Source: an uncultured bacterium
Lineage (GTDB): Bacteria; Cyanobacteriota; Vampirovibrionia; Gastranaerophilales; Gastranaerophilaceae
Assembly: GCA_950022495.1 (NCBI GenBank)
Contig: CATLLJ010000002.1
Location: 148,717 to 212,716 of the forward strand
Direction of reading: 5' to 3'
Length of the DNA: 64,000 bases
Shown one piece after another: positions 60,658 to 64,000 of the stretch (the stretch's first letter is position 1; each line of letters starts with the position of its first letter). The translations under genes were made by a program, and so were the position numbers. The notes beneath the pieces were generated by a model. It ran no database searches and had not been told where the DNA came from. It worked only from the letters and a program-made list of their open reading frames with translations.

Positions 60658-60777
60658 CTACATAAAACGGAGGATTTTTGTTAAGTTATTTTAAAATTTT
60701 CCAATTTCCTATGATATAATAATGACAAAGAAATTTTTATTATTAAAAACTGTGTGTAGTAGAAAGGTTTTAATAAG

Positions 60778-61026
60778 ATGGCAGCAGGTTTAGTAAATTT
60801 TTTATCAAACGCATTTCAGTCTAACAGAGTTTCTACAACAGCTCCTGTAGTTAGACAAACTCAAAATGCAAATCCATACAGCAACAATCCGTTTGTAAAC
60901 TATAACGGCGGAAGTTTTTCTTCAAGATTCTATGCTCAAAATAAACCTGTAAAAGGCGGATATTTTGCAGGATATTATAATGGAAAACAAAATATTGTCG
61001 GCAGAAAATTATTTGTTGAGGTTTAA
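60778..61026 (+). CDS. Small Asn/Gly/Tyr-rich hypothetical protein (82 aa)
   Basis: MAAGLVNFLSNAFQSNRVST, then a polar stretch (NANPYSNNPFVNYNGGSF) and KGGYFAGYYNGKQN. Low complexity, no signal peptide, no family. TATAAT at 60714-60719 and AAAGG 13 nt before the ATG; a perfect terminator follows. The helical start with a disordered Asn/Gly/Tyr tail could suit assembly or phase separation, but this is speculation. Confidence 0.65.
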   Translation: MAAGLVNFLSNAFQSNRVSTTAPVVRQTQNANPYSNNPFVNYNGGSFSSRFYAQNKPVKGGYFAGYYNGKQNIVGRKLFVEV

Positions 61027-61041
61027 TTTATAATAAACAAG

Positions 61042-61078
61042 AAGAGTGCGGTTCGGAAAATATCCGAACCGCACTCTT
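61042..61078. terminator. Bidirectional intrinsic terminator
   Basis: 16-bp arms AAGAGTGCGGTTCGGA (61042-61057) and complement (61063-61078). It serves the + strand 82-aa gene and the minus-strand aminotransferase. Confidence 0.85.
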
Positions 61079-61093
61079 AGTTTTAAAATTTAA

Positions 61094-62335
61094 TTAATAT
61101 TTAAATCCATCAGCTTTCATTCTATCAATAACTTCTTGTAATTTTTCATCACTGCAGACGAAAGATATTCTAAAATACCCTTCACCGCATTTGCCGAAAG
61201 CATCACCCGGAACAATTACAATGCCTGATTTTTCAAGTAAATCTTCACAGAATTTGTATGATGAATCATATTTTCTCGGAATTGGCAGCCACAAATAGAA
61301 TGTTGTATGTGGAAGTTTATTATCATCAATTTCCCAGCCTAGTTCTCTTAAACCTTTGACCATGATTGCTTGTTTTCTTTTATAAGCACAATTTCCGCAT
61401 GCAATATATTCATCTCCTTCTGGGGAATTCATAATATATGCACAAGCCTTTTGCAAAGCTTTAAATATACCGTTATCAATAGTAGATTTAGCTTTTGCAA
61501 AACGAGAAATAACCTCGCTGTTACCGCAAACCCATCCGAGTCTCCAGCCGGTAATTGCGTAGGGTTTAGATAAGCTGAAAAATTCAACTGCTATATCTTT
61601 TGCACCATCAAATTCTAATACACTAAACGGTTTTTCTTTTTCATCAAAATAAACATCGCAATATGCAGCATCAGAAATAAGCAAAATGTCATGTTTTTTG
61701 CAAAAATCAATAATAGATTTTACATATTCACGAGTTGCAGACACCCCTAAAGGATTGTTCGGATAATTGATAATTAAAGCCTTAACTTTATTTTCATCAT
61801 AACCGTCAGCCTTCAAGCATTCAAAAACAGCTTCCATCTTCGGCTGGTAATTATTTTCAGCCGTCAAGGGAATAGGATAAGCCTTACCTCCGGAACATCC
61901 AACCATTTGAGAATATGAAGCATAACCCGGATCAGGAATTAAAATAATGTCTTTTTCCTTGTCTTCATGCTTTGGAGTAATTATAAATCTGATTAAATTT
62001 GCTAAGCCGTCTTTTGAGCCCAATAAAGAAAAAACCTCTTTATCCGCATCCACAGTAACACCAAATCTATTTTTCATTCTCTCTGCAATTGCCTGACGGA
62101 AATATGGTTCCCCTCTTGTTACAGAATACAAGTGAATATTATCTTCGGTTAAAAACTCTTTTAACTTTTCAATAAGTGCTTCCGGCGGATTTGCTGTAGG
62201 TGCACCCATTGATAACGAAATCGGGGCTCTATTGCGTTTTTCCAATTTCTCTCTTAACTGAGCGGTTTTCTCTTTTAGTTTAACCATTATATATGTATCT
62301 AAAGACATTGCATCTTCATTAAATAAATTTTTCAT
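61094..62335 (-). CDS. Class I/II aminotransferase, LL-diaminopimelate aminotransferase-like
   Basis: 413 aa. PLP-enzyme fold type I: LGSKDGLANL, NYPNNPLGV, ISDAAYCDVYFD, and the PLP-lysine in SLSKPYAITGWRLGW. The long N-terminus and YPIPLTAENNYQP resemble DapL/aspartate-type enzymes; substrate not provable by eye. AAGGAAG precedes the ATG. It follows mlaF by 17 bp. Confidence 0.85.
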   Translation of the reverse strand: MKNLFNEDAMSLDTYIMVKLKEKTAQLREKLEKRNRAPISLSMGAPTANPPEALIEKLKEFLTEDNIHLYSVTRGEPYFRQAIAERMKNRFGVTVDADKEVFSLLGSKDGLANLIRFIITPKHEDKEKDIILIPDPGYASYSQMVGCSGGKAYPIPLTAENNYQPKMEAVFECLKADGYDENKVKALIINYPNNPLGVSATREYVKSIIDFCKKHDILLISDAAYCDVYFDEKEKPFSVLEFDGAKDIAVEFFSLSKPYAITGWRLGWVCGNSEVISRFAKAKSTIDNGIFKALQKACAYIMNSPEGDEYIACGNCAYKRKQAIMVKGLRELGWEIDDNKLPHTTFYLWLPIPRKYDSSYKFCEDLLEKSGIVIVPGDAFGKCGEGYFRISFVCSDEKLQEVIDRMKADGFKY

Positions 62336-62352
62336 ATTTTTACTTCCTTAAT

Positions 62353-63072
62353 TTATGCTTTCATTTTCATAGGGCCTTCAAGCGACGCTGTTACAAATTG
62401 TTTTGTATACGGATTGTCTTGTTTTAACAGTTCAGACGGGGTTCCTTCAAAAACAATCTTTCCATCATACAGCATTATAACACGATCCGCAGTTCTTGTA
62501 ATAGTTGACATCTGGTGTGTTACAACAATAGATGCGGCATTGATTTCACGCTTTAATTGAACAATATAATCCTCTATCAGAGTAGATGACATCGGGTCTA
62601 AACCTGCTGTAGGTTCATCATATAAAATTGTATTTGGTTTTGTCACAATTGCACGGGCAAAACTTACACGTTTCTGCATACCGCCTGACAATTCAGACGG
62701 AAACTTATTTTCTATACCCTGCAATCCAACAAGTTCCAGCTTTTGTGAAACGATTTTTTTCAGATCTGCCTCGGAATACCTTTTCCGCAAATCTTTTCTT
62801 TCTCTTAACGCAAAAGAAATATTGTCAAAAACATTTAAAGAATCAAAAAGGGCAGAATATTGAAACACCATTGCAATATCGCCTTCCGAAGTTATAACTT
62901 CACCATTATCAAACGGTATCAAACCGCATATAAGTTTCAGTACAGTACTTTTCCCTGAACCTGAAAACCCGACAATTGCAAGGATTTCTCCATCATCAAC
63001 TTTGAAGGAGATATCATTTATAACAACTCTGTCATCAAATTTTTTAACTAAATTACGAACTTCTATACTCAT
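62353..63072 (-). CDS. mlaF: MlaF-type ABC transporter ATP-binding protein
   Basis: 239 aa from the ATG at 63072 (MSIEVRNLVKKF, AAGGA at 7 nt); the longer frame to 63114 overlaps mlaE and is not needed. Walker A GFSGSGKST, signature LSGGMQKRVSFARA, Walker B YDEPTAGLDP, H-loop VVTHQ. With MlaE it powers phospholipid movement between membranes, a diderm trait. Pair mlaE-mlaF with a 19-bp gap; no MlaD gene is within the window. Confidence 0.93.
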   Translation of the reverse strand: MSIEVRNLVKKFDDRVVINDISFKVDDGEILAIVGFSGSGKSTVLKLICGLIPFDNGEVITSEGDIAMVFQYSALFDSLNVFDNISFALRERKDLRKRYSEADLKKIVSQKLELVGLQGIENKFPSELSGGMQKRVSFARAIVTKPNTILYDEPTAGLDPMSSTLIEDYIVQLKREINAASIVVTHQMSTITRTADRVIMLYDGKIVFEGTPSELLKQDNPYTKQFVTASLEGPMKMKA

Positions 63073-63091
63073 AACATTATCCTTACACAAA

Positions 63092-63901
63092 TTAAAAGAA
63101 AAATAAAATTGCAAATATCATATCCCAGATTACAATTGCAATAAATGACCAAACAACCGCCTTGGTTGTTGCAAGCCCTACACCTTTTGCACCGCCGGAG
63201 GCAAAAAATCCGCAGGTGCAGCTGAGCAATGAAATAGTTCCGCCAAATACAGCAGCTTTCAAAAGACTTACCCATAAGTCTTTCATATACAAACCTAGCC
63301 ACACTGAATCAAAGTAAGCTCGATAAGTTAACCCCGCAAACATATCAGAAGTTACTGCACCCAGCAAAACTCCCACAACAGAAGCAAGGATTACCACAAA
63401 CGGCATCATAATAATTCCGGATAAAACCCTTGGCACAAATAAGTACCTTACAGAATCAACACCCAAAACATCAATAGCATCAACCTGTTCCGTAACCCTC
63501 ATGGTTGCAAGTTCAGAGGCAAGAGAAGAGCCAATCATTGAGGTAATAGCAAAACCGGACATAATTGCACCGACTTCACGCACAATTAATATGGTCATTA
63601 GCATTCCTACAAAATTACTTCCACCCTGTTTAACCATTTCATGTGCAACCTGAGAAGCAACAATTATTGAAGTCATTCCAACAATAGATAAAGTAATAGG
63701 CAAAGAGCTTACGCCAAATCTATCACACTGATAAAACAATTCTTTTATAGAAATTTCGCCTTTGAATATACATTTAAGAACATGAAACCCAATTTGTGCA
63801 ATATTGCCGATTGTGTCCAGAAAATCAGCACATACTCGTAAAAAATGTAAAAACAATCTGTAAGTTGGCGACTGTCTTAAATATTTATTCAGCATAACCA
63901 T
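63092..63901 (-). CDS. mlaE: MlaE-type ABC transporter permease
   Basis: 269 aa with about five hydrophobic segments. Family core: SIVGMTSIIVASQVAHEMVK, GAIMSGFAITSMIGSSLASELATMRVTEQVDAIDVL (seen in parts), VPRVLSGIIMMPFV. TATAAT lies 6 nt before the ATG at 63901. First gene of mlaE-mlaF. Confidence 0.94.
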   Translation of the reverse strand: MVMLNKYLRQSPTYRLFLHFLRVCADFLDTIGNIAQIGFHVLKCIFKGEISIKELFYQCDRFGVSSLPITLSIVGMTSIIVASQVAHEMVKQGGSNFVGMLMTILIVREVGAIMSGFAITSMIGSSLASELATMRVTEQVDAIDVLGVDSVRYLFVPRVLSGIIMMPFVVILASVVGVLLGAVTSDMFAGLTYRAYFDSVWLGLYMKDLWVSLLKAAVFGGTISLLSCTCGFFASGGAKGVGLATTKAVVWSFIAIVIWDMIFAILFFF

Positions 63902-63907
63902 AAAAGA

Positions 63908-63913
63908 ATTATA
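63908..63913 (-). promoter_or_regulatory. -10 box, leaderless start of mlaE
   Basis: Perfect TATAAT on the minus strand, then TCTTTT, then ATG at 63901. Confidence 0.5.
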
Positions 63914-63965
63914 CTAGAAACATCAATTTATTGTCAAAAGTAATAAAATCCTTTTTTTACCCCAG

Positions 63966-63997
63966 CCCCGTCGGATGATGAGGTCCGACGGGGTTTT
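63966..63997. terminator. GC-rich hairpin near the window end
   Basis: CCCCGTCGGA (63966-63975) and TCCGACGGGG (63984-63993), followed by TTTT on the + strand. It probably ends a transcript of a gene just outside the window. Confidence 0.5.
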
Positions 63998-64000
63998 ATG

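Noticed and set aside
1..64000. CRISPR array, prophage or IS element
   Set aside because: No regularly spaced repeats, phage structural genes, integrase or transposase were seen on either strand.

Overview
The window looks like a contiguous, gene-dense, AT-rich chromosome segment of a gut-type bacterium. My best guess is the Gastranaerophilales (Melainabacteria/Vampirovibrionia, non-photosynthetic relatives of Cyanobacteria). The grounds are the low GC, many prepilin-like proteins starting FTLsEVLITLgviG, SLH and GerMN/SpoIID-type envelope proteins beside Mla-type diderm lipid transport genes, and many family-specific hypotheticals. This placement is inference from gene content, not a phylogeny. 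I saw no rRNA, tRNA, CRISPR array, IS transposase or prophage.

Layout. 1-5.4 kb: end of a YifB/ComM gene, rbgA-rplS, small proteins, rnhB. 5.4-12.1 kb: pyk, an abundant-looking SLH surface protein, a small Cys-rich secreted protein, a uridine-kinase-like protein and two paralogous glycine-zipper proteins. 12.2-19.2 kb: TIGR02757 protein, spoIID-like/murJ, a solitary AbrB-like gene, cysS. 19.2-28.1 kb: an M14 peptidase gene carrying an in-frame DUF559 endonuclease element, then ftsY, nusB, rpsA, ispH, envelope proteins, truB-rbfA. 28.1-33.8 kb: a broken prepilin gene, infB-ylxR-prfA, and a prepilin gene frameshifted in a G9 tract. 33.8-45.5 kb: YihY, DHH phosphoesterase, DUF721, GGDEF protein, a frameshifted HTH gene, tandem small paralogues, a large coiled-coil hypothetical, tadA, a two-component system, ispA and rsgA. 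45.5-51 kb: GGGtGRT protein with a NifU-like scaffold, three prepilin genes, cysK. 51-64 kb: a degenerate HerA-like protein, yqeK-nadD-aroH-fmt-def, two TPR proteins, queE-dnaJ, a divergent PurD-like protein, an aminotransferase and mlaF-mlaE.

Functionally the window is dominated by translation and ribosome assembly (rplS, rpsA, rbgA, rsgA, rbfA, truB, infB, prfA, fmt, def, cysS), envelope building (murJ, mla, SLH, SpoIID, GerMN) and type IV pilus or pseudopilus subunits. Four observations stand out: (1) a 429-bp element with 48-bp compound inverted repeats, coding for a DUF559 nuclease domain, sits in frame inside a peptidase gene; (2) fourteen starts, almost all without a Shine-Dalgarno, have a TATAAT-like box exactly 6 nt before the start codon, pointing to common leaderless transcription; (3) homopolymer-associated frameshifts affect prepilin and HTH genes; (4) the motif TTAACA-N2-TGTTAA recurs at a similar distance upstream of several hypothetical genes.
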